A DNA stretch of 64,000 nt from Okeanomitos corallinicola TIOX110 (GCF_038050375.1 NZ_CP150886.1:2521318-2585317); one strand, 5' to 3'; numbered from the stretch's first letter, positions 16,581 through 25,891 are shown. Numbers and translations are program-made. Notes: generated from the sequence alone by a model not told the origin.

Positions 16581-16919
16581 AATGGTTATGCGGCGTTATG
16601 CCGCTCAACCTTCGGAACATCAGTACAGCAGGATGGTCTGTTAGTTTTCAGAATTAGTTGCCGAAAAACTATCCAGGCGACGTGACATTTTAATGTGGTG
16701 TAGTTATAACAGTTGGATAAGTCTGTATAACCCTTTAGGGCAATGTATAACCAACAACTCTTCTGGCTTTATGCTTATAAGTAGGACTGATATTGTCTAG
16801 TATATAATGCTACACTTTTATGGTTCGAGTTTTTTGTAGCTTAAGCTACTGTTTTAACCATAAATTCGGGAGATCCCGACTACCTGTCTAGAAAATTTCA
16901 GAAATCACCTAAGTTTCTT
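16581..16919. other. Non-coding spacer next to the palindrome array
   Basis: 339 bp with no gene. AT-rich stretches and one inverted pair (CTTAAGCTACTG near 16838) are visible but nothing diagnostic. With 16394-16580 this forms a ~525-bp non-coding gap. Confidence 0.45.
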
Positions 16920-17465
16920 ATGCAGTTTAATCCTCGTCCTATCCGCTTACCTAATTTCATCCAGAAGCCACTAACCCCCATGCAGAAAATGATTAGTGGT
17001 CAGGGACAGTATTTTCAGCGTATGGAAGCTGGAGCTTGTCTTGCTGCAATGCGCTCTCAACAAGACCGCTGGCTACTATACAGTCGTATTGAGTTAAACA
17101 TTAAACATAGGTCATCAGAAGCTACAGCAGTTATTACAACAGTTAATTTTTCTGCTGAAGATATTTCCAATTCAGTTATTCAACAAGGCAGCCAAATTAT
17201 TAACAATATTAATGTTTATGTTTGCTGTGAAACTCCTCAGCTTCGGAGATTGAAAACTCTTCTTGGGAAGTTAGAAGAGCAAGACAACTTGACTCAAACG
17301 TATAAGCTCTACAATCAACGGATTGATTCTCCATCTACCAACCAATCGCTTACTAACAGTGAAAAGGAAGACGGCATTGAAACTCTTAAGGCAATTTTTA
17401 ATCATCCATCGGTGAGTGTTCCTGTTGAAGCCATCAAAGGTTTTCTTGAAGCAGAGGCAGAGTAA
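16920..17465 (+). CDS. Hypothetical protein, 181 aa
   Basis: ATG at 16920; no strong ribosome binding site. The N-terminal half is basic and mixed (FIQKPLTPMQKMISGQGQYF, CLAAMRSQQDRWLLYSRIEL), the middle beta-like (ATAVITTVNFSAEDISNSVI), and the C-terminus helical and acidic. It is first in a run of small plus-strand genes after the palindrome array, so the array may control it. I do not recognise the family. Confidence 0.5.
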   Translation: MQFNPRPIRLPNFIQKPLTPMQKMISGQGQYFQRMEAGACLAAMRSQQDRWLLYSRIELNIKHRSSEATAVITTVNFSAEDISNSVIQQGSQIINNINVYVCCETPQLRRLKTLLGKLEEQDNLTQTYKLYNQRIDSPSTNQSLTNSEKEDGIETLKAIFNHPSVSVPVEAIKGFLEAEAE

Positions 17466-17605
17466 TCTGTGGACAGCAACGCAGCATAACACTCTGTCAG
17501 ATTTGACTGTTGAGGAATCTTGGTTGTGTTGCAAAGGTTACTTTCAGCCGCGCAATTTCACTGTTAGGCTACACAATCAAAACTTATACAATCTCGTCAA
17601 TTTAT

Positions 17606-17920
17606 ATGAAGAAAACATCTTTTCAGGATCTGATAAACGAGTTGTCATCGCCTAGGCTGATGGCTGGCGACCCCACGATCTTACTAATAATATTGGCAAT
17701 ACCTTTGGTTATAGTGATTGGCATCATCAGTAGTATTGTTTGGCTTGTAGAGAATTATCCTAGATTTACGATACCTCCTCTAGTTTCAACTGTAGTCGCT
17801 ACAGTGCTTAGTTGGATGTTTACCGGAGAAGTTAATGTGATTATTAAGTTCTCTTTAGGGGGAGGAATCATAGGAGCAATCATTGGTGCAGTATTAGAGA
17901 TTATTGGAGATAACTATTAG
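17606..17920 (+). CDS. Small membrane protein, 104 aa
   Basis: Start set at ATG 17606 (MKKTSFQDLINELSSPRLM); the upstream open codons are not protein-like. Two or three hydrophobic segments (ILLIILAIPLVIVIGIISSI, LVSTVVATVLSWMF and a glycine-rich GGGIIGAIIGAVLEIIG) make up most of the protein. The glycine-zipper-like last segment is a form seen in small membrane effectors and phage holins, but no function is supported. Confidence 0.5.
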   Translation: MKKTSFQDLINELSSPRLMAGDPTILLIILAIPLVIVIGIISSIVWLVENYPRFTIPPLVSTVVATVLSWMFTGEVNVIIKFSLGGGIIGAIIGAVLEIIGDNY

Positions 17921-18101
17921 GTCAATCCACCACACTGTCTTACGGCTACCTACTGTAAATCGTCAATGCTATGTTACTAAGATAATGACTAAGATGTCTA
18001 ACAAGTCATTGGAATTGACCAAGCGGGAATGTTTGAATGTGATCAAGTGTGCAATCGGTGAAAACGCAGCATAACTGATAAATTTATGGAGTCAATTTTC
18101 A

Positions 18102-18536
18102 ATGTCGCTAACACCACTACAGGCTGCCGAAGAAGCAATTAAGAAGTTAGAAGATGCGCGGCTTGAGTTCTTAACTAAGTCTTCTGAGATTGACAGTCTA
18201 AGCACAGAACTCAAAAAAACCAAGGATGAACTAGCTGCCACAAAACAAGCCCTAGAAAGCCAAATTTCATCTGGCATATCTACTTTGAAAAATGATGTAG
18301 AGACAGGCTCAGTGATTGCTCAGAGAGCAGTAATGCTTCAAGCAAGGGATAGGTTCTTATTCTTGTTTGGTGGTAACACTTCCACCTCAACAGAAGTTGA
18401 TTCTCCTGGTAAAGCAGGTAGAGATTGTGGTTCATTAAAACCTGCAATCGCATCATGTTGTTGCCAAACTAAACTTTTAGCTGCGGGTTTACCTAAATAC
18501 AGTTGGGGGAAATTATCAACTGTAGGTTTAGTATAA
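18102..18536 (+). CDS. Coiled-coil protein, C-terminus antisense to the next gene
   Basis: The first ~80 residues are a heptad-rich coiled coil (EEAIKKLEDARLEFL, LSTELKKTKDELAATKQAL). After about 18335 the frame runs antisense through the end of the DUF5895-like gene and loses coding character. A junction near 18338 has probably removed the real 3' end. Only 18102-18337 is convincing. Function unknown. Confidence 0.5.
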   Translation: MSLTPLQAAEEAIKKLEDARLEFLTKSSEIDSLSTELKKTKDELAATKQALESQISSGISTLKNDVETGSVIAQRAVMLQARDRFLFLFGGNTSTSTEVDSPGKAGRDCGSLKPAIASCCCQTKLLAAGLPKYSWGKLSTVGLV

Positions 18537-19285
18537 GCTACTGTTTTACAGCAATTATGTTTATTCTTACCTTCACCTTCTTTAAGTGCTTTAAACTCAA
18601 CTTCCAGTACACCTAAACTCCGCCATTTATCGCTTTTACCGCTAAATTGCACTTGGAAATAATCAGCAAAGGTTTTCTCTAATGAACGATAAAACTCCTC
18701 ACGCACTGATTTAAAACTCCAGAGAGCTACATTCTTGAATCGGACTACAACAGGAGTAGTATGTAATGGTTTGTTTTTGTCATTCAGAAACATAATTGCG
18801 TGTTCTGAACAGACATCCATTGTTCTTTTATCCAGACTATTTCTGTAGTCATCATAAAGACCAACCAACGAACCACCCACATCTTCCACGTCTGATTTAT
18901 AGCGGATATATTCTGGTGCAAAACCTAAAACCAGTAACCGACCTTCAGTAATTAATAATCCGGTAACATCTTCAGTTAAAGTAACAGTAGTTAAGTCATC
19001 TTCTGTTGGCATTTCTATCCAACCAGCTTTTTCTAATTGGTCTTCTGGAATCAAAAGTCCAGCAGGTTTATCGTTAACAACAATGCCATAGGGAAGAAGT
19101 GGTTTACGAACTTGGTTATAATTATCATCAAATAGTTCTGGGTCTATTTCAAATTCTTCTCCTTCAAAGTCATAAGCATCCGTGTCATTTGGTTTGGCTT
19201 TTGAAGTTTTAGGTTGAGAAGCAGTGGTTTTGGTGCTAGATTGATTAGGGCGATGAGAGTTGTTTGTAGTTCTTGATTTAACCAT
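18338..19285 (-). CDS. DUF5895-like cyanobacterial protein
   Basis: 315 aa, starting at ATG 19285. A disordered Thr/Lys/Ser-rich N-terminus (1-35) leads to an acidic patch (DFEGEEFEIDPELFDD) and a conserved domain (YGIVVNDKPAGLLIPEDQL, YDDYRNSLDKRTMDVCSEHA, LGVLEVEFKALKEGEG). From memory this matches the DUF5895 family, found mainly on cyanobacterial plasmids and mobile regions; the assignment is not verified. The convergent coiled-coil gene overlaps its 3' end. No catalytic residues can be named. Confidence 0.65.
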   Translation of the reverse strand: MVKSRTTNNSHRPNQSSTKTTASQPKTSKAKPNDTDAYDFEGEEFEIDPELFDDNYNQVRKPLLPYGIVVNDKPAGLLIPEDQLEKAGWIEMPTEDDLTTVTLTEDVTGLLITEGRLLVLGFAPEYIRYKSDVEDVGGSLVGLYDDYRNSLDKRTMDVCSEHAIMFLNDKNKPLHTTPVVVRFKNVALWSFKSVREEFYRSLEKTFADYFQVQFSGKSDKWRSLGVLEVEFKALKEGEGKNKHNCCKTVAYTKPTVDNFPQLYLGKPAAKSLVWQQHDAIAGFNEPQSLPALPGESTSVEVEVLPPNKNKNLSLA

Positions 19286-19445
19286 TGGACTGTATAAATA
19301 TGATTGTCCAATGTCTGAGGCGTTAGCCTCTAAATTTAGTTATTGAGTTTGCTTAATGCTCTGTGTGATTTCAAGTTTGATATTGCCGCAACGGCACTTC
19401 CAGGAATAATTTTGTGTTTTTTGTTTAGCATACTATGTTTTGATT

Positions 19446-19756
19446 TTAATCTGATTCATAATGATAACGAGCTTGTAAAAAATAAACTTTATTTTGTGTT
19501 ACTTTATAAACCAAACGATGTTCTAAATCAATGCGTCGTGACCAAGTATCAGGAGCAATATATTTAAGAGGTTCAGGTTTACCTAAGCCTGTAAACGGTT
19601 GACCGTCAAGAATATCCGCTACTAAATCTAATATCTTATCCCCTTTTTTTCTATCATGATTATACCACCAAGCTAAATCTGCTTTAAAATCAGGACTGAA
19701 AACAGGAAAATAACCAGATAATTCTTTTTCTTGATTATGAGTATCTGGCTTTTTTT
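19446..19756 (-). CDS. yoeB: YoeB/Txe-family mRNA-interferase toxin, start unclear
   Basis: The minus strand encodes FPVFSPDFKADLAWWYNHDR, then FTGLGKPEPLKY, TWSRRIDLEHRLVY and FLQARYHYES. These are hallmarks of YoeB, the ribosome-dependent endoribonuclease with a C-terminal catalytic His-Tyr region. Stop at 19446-19448. The gene follows the antitoxin by a few bases, but no ATG, GTG or TTG exists in frame between the TAA at its 5' edge and the conserved core, and a run of ten As lies exactly there. Either a homopolymer indel killed or shifted the start, or translation begins unusually. Missed in simple ORF listings for that reason. Confidence 0.8.
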
Positions 19757-19760
19757 TTTA

Positions 19761-20042
19761 TTATTCAATTCCTAACTCCTCTTTTAACTCAGCCAATGTT
19801 TGAGGAGTTTCCATTGCTGTTTGTGTCCATTCTAAAGCCCGAAATAAACGTTTAGCATTTTCAGGTGATCTTAATAAATAAACACACTCTAATAAACTGG
19901 AAAGTTCATCTTCTGCAATTAACGCCACATTTTTCTGATTACGACGTTTAATTACTACAATTTCCCGTTGATCACACACCTGATCTAAGATAGTTGCTAA
20001 ATTCAACCTTGCTTGAGAGTAAGTGGTTTCTTTGTTTAACAT
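19761..20042 (-). CDS. yefM: YefM/Phd-family antitoxin
   Basis: 93 aa from ATG 20042 (MLNKETTYSQARLNLATI), with AAGAGA just upstream; the longer TTG reading would start inside the operator. The N-terminal Phd/YefM fold binds DNA (TYSQARLNLATILDQV, VVIKRRNQKNVALI) and the C-terminal helix (ETPQTLAELKEELG) would block the toxin. It pairs with the YoeB-like gene downstream and faces the TGTACA double palindrome at 20058-20080. Confidence 0.88.
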   Translation of the reverse strand: MLNKETTYSQARLNLATILDQVCDQREIVVIKRRNQKNVALIAEDELSSLLECVYLLRSPENAKRLFRALEWTQTAMETPQTLAELKEELGIE

Positions 20043-20057
20043 TCTCTTTTTTAAGAA

Positions 20058-20080
20058 GTTGTACAACTATATTGTACAAC
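20058..20080 (-). promoter_or_regulatory. YefM operator: two TGTACA palindromes
   Basis: GTTGTACAAC (20058-20067) and ATTGTACAAC (20071-20080), both with a TGTACA core, centres 13 bp apart, 16 bp upstream of the antitoxin ATG. In E. coli the yefM-yoeB operator also consists of two adjacent palindromes with a TGTACA core about one helical turn apart, so autoregulation by the complex is a well supported inference. Confidence 0.8.
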
Positions 20081-20231
20081 ATTTAAAGAGGAAGCTTATC
20101 TCTGTCAAAAAAAATATCCAGAAGGTCAATACCCTAACTTTGGCTTGGTAACTAAAATTGCTGGTAAACCCATACTCAACCGCTATGAACTTTTACCAGA
20201 AAAATCTACCAAACAGCCATATCAGTGCTAA
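20081..20231 (+). pseudogene. C-terminal fragment of an unknown plasmid gene
   Basis: A protein-like frame without a start (KEEAYLCQKKYPEGQYPNF, VTKIAGKPILNRYELLPEK) ends at TAA 20229-20231, overlapping the coupling-protein start by 47 nt. It abuts the toxin-antitoxin operator. I infer that the module was inserted into, or recombined with, the gene that preceded the coupling protein. Confidence 0.4.
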
Positions 20232-22053
20232 CTCGACATTATTTGAAGTACCATCCTACCAACCCACACTAGCCAGTATTGACTTCAGTAAATTCCTGCA
20301 ACAGTACAACAATCCCCAAGGCTGGACAATGATAGGTGGACTACTGGTAGTCCTAATTCTGCTACAAATCAGTGGTACTGGTAAAGGTAAAATCACCACT
20401 GGTAAAGTCTGCGGTATCAGCGAAAAACTAGCAGCTACTAACCTCGCACTTAAACAAATTAAAGAACACAAACACAATAAAGTTACCCTTTGGTCTGGTA
20501 CACCCCGTTATTGGGCAAAAGGTAAGTGGCGATCGCCTATTGCTAACCTGCAAACCATTCTGGGTGCTGCACCTACAGTTTGGTTTCCTCATGCCGAACG
20601 GGGAACACTGGTAATAGGTGCGCCGGGTTCTGGGAAAACTTACTCAACTATAGACAGGATGCTAGAAAGTGCAATGCAGCAAGGGTTTCCGATTATACTT
20701 TACGATAAAAAAGGCGACCAAATGCGACTCCACGCACCTTTAGCTGCAAGGTACGGTTATAAAGTGCGAGTATTTGCCCCCGGTGAAGCATTTAGCGGCG
20801 TTATCAATCCCCTTGATTATATGCGTGATGCACGCGATGGGGTGATGGCTGGGGAAATTGGTCAAGTCATTAACCGCAATGCTGCTAGTGGTGGTAAAAG
20901 CGACGAATTTTTTGCTAAAGCCGGTGACTTGTTAGCAAAAGCATTATTACAGTTAGTCAAGGGTTCACCTTACCCAGATATGGCGATGTTGTATGCAGTG
21001 TTGCGGTTGCCAAAATTGGTACAACGTCTTGATCATGCGGTACAGTCTAAACGCTTAGATGAATGGGTAGCAACTTCATTTATTCAATTTTTGAGTGCTA
21101 AGGACGCAGAAAAGACTGTTTCCGGGATTTTAACCACCGCCGCAGGTACTTTCTCATCTTTTATTCAAGCTGATTTACTGCGGGCATTCATCGGTAAATC
21201 GGATATTCCTACCCAGCTAGAAGGTAGAGAAATGGTAGTGTTTAAGCTGGATGATGAACGCCGCAGTGTGGTCGGTCCCCTGTTAGCAGCTGCAATGCAC
21301 TTAATGATTGTCGGTAATTTAAGCCGTCCCCGGAAAGACCCGTTGATTATTTCTTTGGATGAATTACCATCAATTAAACTGGATAGGCTACCACAATGGA
21401 TTAATGAATATCGTTCTAATGGGGCTTGTTTTATCTTGGGTATTCAAAGTTTAGAGCAGCTTTATGATATTTATGGGGATAAAATGGGGAGTGCCATTGC
21501 TTCAGCTTGCAGTACCCATGTTTTATTCAATCCTGGTAACTACAAAACGGCAGAGGATTACTCAAAACGCTATGGTGAAAAGGAAGTATTAATTAAAAAT
21601 CGTACCACAGGGCGAACTCTTGGTGGACAAATGAGCCGTTCAATTAGCTGGAGTGAGAATTTACAAAAAATGCCTGTTATCAGTGCCGATGAAATTCTCA
21701 AATTTCCCCAAGGTAAATGTGTAATTACCAGTCCTGGTTACGGTTCAGGGGGACAAGCATCTATTCCTTATCCTTTAATTATTCCTGTGTCGAAAACAGA
21801 TGAAAAACGAGCTAAAGAAAGTGAGAATCTTTGGGATAAACAAGTGAGACTGGCGTTAGAAAGTCAGGTGACAATTCCTGATATTAAAATGTTGACACAG
21901 GCATTGTATGACCGCATTGAGGAAGCAGGACGGATGTTGCCATTACCAGAGGAAGATGTGGCGACAGTACAGGAGTCTAATAATCATCAAGAACCTGATG
22001 TGTTGGAGAATTTTGTACCACGAGTTTATCAAACACCGGGATTACAAGGATAA
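20185..22053 (+). CDS. Type IV coupling protein-like ATPase (VirD4/TraG/TraD)
   Basis: ATG at 20185 is preferred to the TTG at 20158. A single membrane helix lies near 45-60 (MIGGLLVVLILLQI). The ATPase has Walker A GAPGSGKT near residue 145 and Walker B LIISLDELPSIKL near 390, and the C-terminal TraD/TraG part follows (YGEKEVLIKNRTTGR, LQKMPVISADEIL). Such proteins link relaxosomes to a type IV secretion channel during conjugation. No relaxase or other transfer gene is in the window, so this is either a relic or part of a larger element beyond a rearrangement. Confidence 0.88.
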   Translation: MNFYQKNLPNSHISANSTLFEVPSYQPTLASIDFSKFLQQYNNPQGWTMIGGLLVVLILLQISGTGKGKITTGKVCGISEKLAATNLALKQIKEHKHNKVTLWSGTPRYWAKGKWRSPIANLQTILGAAPTVWFPHAERGTLVIGAPGSGKTYSTIDRMLESAMQQGFPIILYDKKGDQMRLHAPLAARYGYKVRVFAPGEAFSGVINPLDYMRDARDGVMAGEIGQVINRNAASGGKSDEFFAKAGDLLAKALLQLVKGSPYPDMAMLYAVLRLPKLVQRLDHAVQSKRLDEWVATSFIQFLSAKDAEKTVSGILTTAAGTFSSFIQADLLRAFIGKSDIPTQLEGREMVVFKLDDERRSVVGPLLAAAMHLMIVGNLSRPRKDPLIISLDELPSIKLDRLPQWINEYRSNGACFILGIQSLEQLYDIYGDKMGSAIASACSTHVLFNPGNYKTAEDYSKRYGEKEVLIKNRTTGRTLGGQMSRSISWSENLQKMPVISADEILKFPQGKCVITSPGYGSGGQASIPYPLIIPVSKTDEKRAKESENLWDKQVRLALESQVTIPDIKMLTQALYDRIEEAGRMLPLPEEDVATVQESNNHQEPDVLENFVPRVYQTPGLQG

Positions 22054-22121
22054 AATTTGTTAGCTTTACAAAGCACAAATTTATTGAATATGCTGTTATT
22101 TACAGTAGTTTTTACAAAATA

Positions 22122-23306
22122 TTACCTTTTACCCTTGGCTTTCTTCAGTGCTGCCTGTCTTACTTCTGCATTGAGTAAATAACCAAACCCTACCTTTTCT
22201 AAACGTTGCACAAACTCCTCTCGTGTATTGCCCAATTTACTAGCTGTAGCATCCAAATTCCAATTATGCTCTGCTAATTGACTCAGCAAATAAATTCGAC
22301 GAGTTTGCATTCCTGATAAACGGTAAGTTTTCAAATACTCCAATTCACCATTTTCTCGAATAATTGCTTCTCCAATATGATTCTCTTCTTTGGGGTTGAG
22401 GTCAGTAATAAATCGCTGTAATATAAATGAACCAGCAGTATAAACCCTCTGAGAAATCAACCTGCGTCCTAGCAGTCCTTCTGCCATAAAACCCTGAAAA
22501 GATGCCCAATCTGCACGCATATTTTCTACTGCTGCTCTCAAAGCTGTTAAATCATTAATTTTTGACTCATTTAAAGATACACTCATAGGAAAAGTTGTCT
22601 GATGAAGTAAAGCATATTGATACAATAATTCACCATAAAAATCTTCTAATAAACTATTGTGTAAAAGTTTATAATCTTCTGGTGTAGGAACTACAAAAGC
22701 TGATGCTAATGCTTCTGCTACAAATACCAATACCCCCACCTGTCGAGAATGAATTTCAAACACTCGCAAAGCATCTTCAAGTCCAGCAATATAACGCCCA
22801 CTAAAAGAGCTTTCGATACGAATACCTAGACCACGAGAAAGGGTGTATTTAGAATATTCACGCCAAGCAATATCAGGCCCCTCAAAAAACATTGATAAAA
22901 AGCCTTCCATTGCTAAATGCAGTGGTAAAAATCTCAGTTGATTCTTAGATTCCCGTTTTATCATGCGGTGCATTAATCGCACACTAGCAAAATTGCAGTT
23001 TAGCTGCTTACCATCTGTTTTCAAAAGTTGTCCCCCAAAAGCACCTACAGGACTACCATCATCAGTCCAAGATAATACTAATCCATGAGGAATATAGGAG
23101 AAATATTTCATTCCTGGTGCGGTGATTTCTCCTGCTAAGGAAACAACTGTTAAATCTTCATTATAGCTACGACGTAGTAAGCGTAAATCGTTCCGAACCT
23201 GATGACGCAATAATGGCACAATACGGACTGAACCCCATACTTGGGAAGGGGCAATTTCTAATCCTTTAAGTGATATGTCTGTTAATAAGTTACTTTTGGA
23301 TACCAT
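22122..23306 (-). CDS. ARPP-1-like domain protein
   Basis: 394 aa, ATG at 23306. The N-terminal beta-rich half (VWGSVRIVPLLRHQVRNDL, PHGLVLSWTDDGSPVGAF) resembles the ARPP-1 domain, named for association with ADP-ribosylglycohydrolase and rhodanese-phosphatase genes in RNA-repair-type operons. The C-terminal ~90 residues (LAEHNWNLDATASKLGNTRE) look like a Fis-type helix-turn-helix. It lies 90 bp downstream of the TROVE-vWA gene on the same strand, a pairing that matches my memory of RNA-damage systems. Domain name is from memory, unverified. Confidence 0.65.
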   Translation of the reverse strand: MVSKSNLLTDISLKGLEIAPSQVWGSVRIVPLLRHQVRNDLRLLRRSYNEDLTVVSLAGEITAPGMKYFSYIPHGLVLSWTDDGSPVGAFGGQLLKTDGKQLNCNFASVRLMHRMIKRESKNQLRFLPLHLAMEGFLSMFFEGPDIAWREYSKYTLSRGLGIRIESSFSGRYIAGLEDALRVFEIHSRQVGVLVFVAEALASAFVVPTPEDYKLLHNSLLEDFYGELLYQYALLHQTTFPMSVSLNESKINDLTALRAAVENMRADWASFQGFMAEGLLGRRLISQRVYTAGSFILQRFITDLNPKEENHIGEAIIRENGELEYLKTYRLSGMQTRRIYLLSQLAEHNWNLDATASKLGNTREEFVQRLEKVGFGYLLNAEVRQAALKKAKGKR

Positions 23307-23396
23307 ATAATAGTGTGTCTAGTTTGATTATTTTTAAGCAACACCACACATAATTTAGTATATGGATGTTTGTATGGGGGATGTAAATTGTAGATT

Positions 23397-24821
23397 TTAT
23401 CCACTTAACATTTGCTTAACTCGCGCTGCTAGATATTCCTCTAAATCGGCTAAAGATGCAGAACCTTCAGCAAATCTGGCAAAACCTAACATCGTCGGTA
23501 AATCTTCTGCATCTCTTAATCCGACTGTAGGAATTGTGGGACTGAGGGTATGTAAAGAAAAGTCATCGGCATTGTAAACAGGATTGCAATGCACAATGGA
23601 AGTTTTCTGTTTAGGGTCTAAACGTTGGCGATATATACGCAGAATTTCCGATGCACCATTGGGGGGGTCGTTTTCCCAACCGTCGCTAATGATGACTACT
23701 AAATCTGCACTCCAATCTAAAGCATCAAGTAGGGGTGTGGCTAAATCTGTTTGTCCGCGAGGTAAAATCAACAGTGGGTCATTGGTTGGTATTGTCCAAA
23801 AAGCTTGGTATTCCTGGGATGCTGCTTTAAGTAGGTAATGAGTTGCTAACGCTACTCCTAGAGGACGACGACGTTTTTCAGTTGAACCGGAACTGGAGTA
23901 ACTACAATCTAGAACTGCTGCTACTCGTCCAAGTTTGAGGGGAGATTTTTTTAATGTGAAGGCCGCAGATTTCTCTAATGCTTGATTGAAGATATCCCCC
24001 TGCTGTTTACGAGTATCTAATGATAGGGAGAGGATATATAGTGCTAAACGAGTCAGAGGAAGACGACCTAAATTAATGTCAATTTCTATTTCTGCACGGT
24101 TGGCTGAAGTTTGCGATCGCAATTTTTCGTTTAAGGTCATTTGGTCTTGGATGCGGGACAAAAAAACCTCACGTTTAATGCCGTGTTTTACAGCTAAACC
24201 TTCAGCAACGGTAAAGGGTAGCTGATAAACTGCTTCTGCACTATGGTGTGCTTGGCGAAATGTCTCAAATAATTCGGTTTGATAAACTTGCTGTTTCCAT
24301 TTACCAAAAAGAAAGTTACCTAATTCTCCTGGGAGGGTGAGGTGTGCATGGGAGGCAATCGCTCTAAATTTAGAACGATATTTGACAGCATCAAAGTTAA
24401 TGTCGCGTCTTTGTTGAAGATAGTCACGGGCGATCGCTCTACTCCGGCGATTATTAATACCTCTTTTCCGTAATTGTTGCAATACTTCCCAACCTCGTTG
24501 TGATGGTAGGGCTGCTAAGACGGTGGCTATTAATGCCCCCTCTTCTTGGCGATGTTCAGGGGGTGTGTGTTTTCCGGTGGCTAGTAATTTGAGAATAATC
24601 TGTGCTTGGTTGAAGTGGTTAATTCCTGCTGCTAATGTCCGGGTATAAAGCAAGCGGTAATTACCTAGAATATAGTCGTGTAAAAAGTCTATAGATACAC
24701 GCTGCCCATAACCATCACTGTAAAACTCACGCTGTCCTGTGCAGGAAAGACAAGCGTTAATGAACATGACTAAATCTTCCCTGGCCACCTGTTGATGTTG
24801 GTTAGTCCAATTCATGTTCAT
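23397..24821 (-). CDS. TROVE-vWA (Ro60-like) RNA-binding protein
   Basis: 474 aa. Residues ~1-280 are the helical TROVE region (VMFINACLSCTGQREFYSDG, LRKRGINNRRSRAIARDYL). Residues ~295-474 are a von Willebrand A domain with a MIDAS motif (AAVLDCSYSSSGS near 300) and DLATPLLDALDWSADLVVIISDG. Ro proteins bind Y-type and misfolded RNAs and assist ring nucleases or RNA repair. MIDAS Asp and Ser residues are present, so metal binding should be intact. No Y-like RNA could be recognised in the flanking spacers. First gene of a two-gene operon with the ARPP-1-like protein. Confidence 0.85.
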   Translation of the reverse strand: MNMNWTNQHQQVAREDLVMFINACLSCTGQREFYSDGYGQRVSIDFLHDYILGNYRLLYTRTLAAGINHFNQAQIILKLLATGKHTPPEHRQEEGALIATVLAALPSQRGWEVLQQLRKRGINNRRSRAIARDYLQQRRDINFDAVKYRSKFRAIASHAHLTLPGELGNFLFGKWKQQVYQTELFETFRQAHHSAEAVYQLPFTVAEGLAVKHGIKREVFLSRIQDQMTLNEKLRSQTSANRAEIEIDINLGRLPLTRLALYILSLSLDTRKQQGDIFNQALEKSAAFTLKKSPLKLGRVAAVLDCSYSSSGSTEKRRRPLGVALATHYLLKAASQEYQAFWTIPTNDPLLILPRGQTDLATPLLDALDWSADLVVIISDGWENDPPNGASEILRIYRQRLDPKQKTSIVHCNPVYNADDFSLHTLSPTIPTVGLRDAEDLPTMLGFARFAEGSASLADLEEYLAARVKQMLSG

Positions 24822-25114
24822 TTTGGCATCGTGACTTTTTTTGTAGGAGGTACTGTTCGGGGAATGGCGGTACGACTAGCTAGGATAGCTGCAAAAGGCT
24901 AGATTCGGAAGTCATACCAAAGTCCCGCAAACAGTATTAATCACTATTTTAATTTCTGAATTAGAAAATAGCTACAGGAATATAACTAAATTTTACTAAT
25001 AAAACTGAGGCTTTAAGCTCTTATATCATGTCCGACTAATTGCCCATAATTGTAATTTCCTAAAAATAGGAGTTTCAAGCATTTTTATTTAAAGGTGTTT
25101 AGCCAGACATAATA

Positions 25115-25774
25115 TTAAATATTGGTTTCAGGAATATTGTCTAAATTTATCATTGATGATATTATTTCCTGATTTACCTGTTTTGATATTAAATTATTAT
25201 CTTGAGTTTGACTGAGTAATTTAATTAACCATTTTTCAGTTTGTTGATGCAATTTTTGAGTCCAGTTTATATCTAACCTTTGGGCTGGTTTTACGGGGTC
25301 TACTGCTACAATTACAAGTTGTATTTGGTTAGGGTAAACTGAATATTGAACAGTTGTAGTCCACAACTTTACTCGGTCTTGCCAGCTTAATTTAGGATAA
25401 CGCATCGCCCATTCATAAATTCTAGGAATACCCCGTTTAAATGCTATATTTGTGATGATTTGAATAAAGTAATTTTCATTATTTACTGTCAAAGGTGCAA
25501 TGACTGGGTTATCAACTAATAACTTCTTGCGTGGGTGAAAAAGTTCAGGTGCAAGTTCTTGTACTTGAGCAACTAATTGAGCAATTTGAGGATTAGCATT
25601 TAATAAAGGTTGTACAGGAAGTTGTAAAAACAATTGTTTCATCACCAATTGAAAGTTATCTGCTATGATATAATCAAATGCGGAGTGATTTTGATTGTGT
25701 TTTTGTTTAGGAAATAGAAGTTGTTGCTGTGTTTTATTAATTTGTTGAATATCAGCAAGGTTAATTATTGACAT
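25115..25774 (-). CDS. Conserved-looking hypothetical protein, 219 aa
   Basis: Start chosen at ATG 25774 (MSIINLADIQQINKTQQQLL) because the 15 codons upstream read from repeat-like DNA. The protein is helical in its first half and contains FFIQIITNIAFKRGIPRIYEW-like sequence mid-chain and a beta-alpha unit (QLVIVAVDPVKPAQRLDINW) near residue 150. It has no membrane helix or clear catalytic motif. First of a run of five minus-strand genes leading from the helicase. Family not recognised. Confidence 0.55.
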   Translation of the reverse strand: MSIINLADIQQINKTQQQLLFPKQKHNQNHSAFDYIIADNFQLVMKQLFLQLPVQPLLNANPQIAQLVAQVQELAPELFHPRKKLLVDNPVIAPLTVNNENYFIQIITNIAFKRGIPRIYEWAMRYPKLSWQDRVKLWTTTVQYSVYPNQIQLVIVAVDPVKPAQRLDINWTQKLHQQTEKWLIKLLSQTQDNNLISKQVNQEIISSMINLDNIPETNI

Positions 25775-25891
25775 AGTCGGGAGAAAATTACATCTCTCCC
25801 ATGCAGCGTAACGCTGCAAATTAATTATTTTGATTAATATTGCTGAACAAGTTTAATGAAAATTAATACTATCACATTACTCATCCATTGT

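Noticed and set aside
19343-19567. 74-codon plus-strand ORF
   Set aside because: Antisense to the YoeB-like toxin, whose coding evidence is much stronger.
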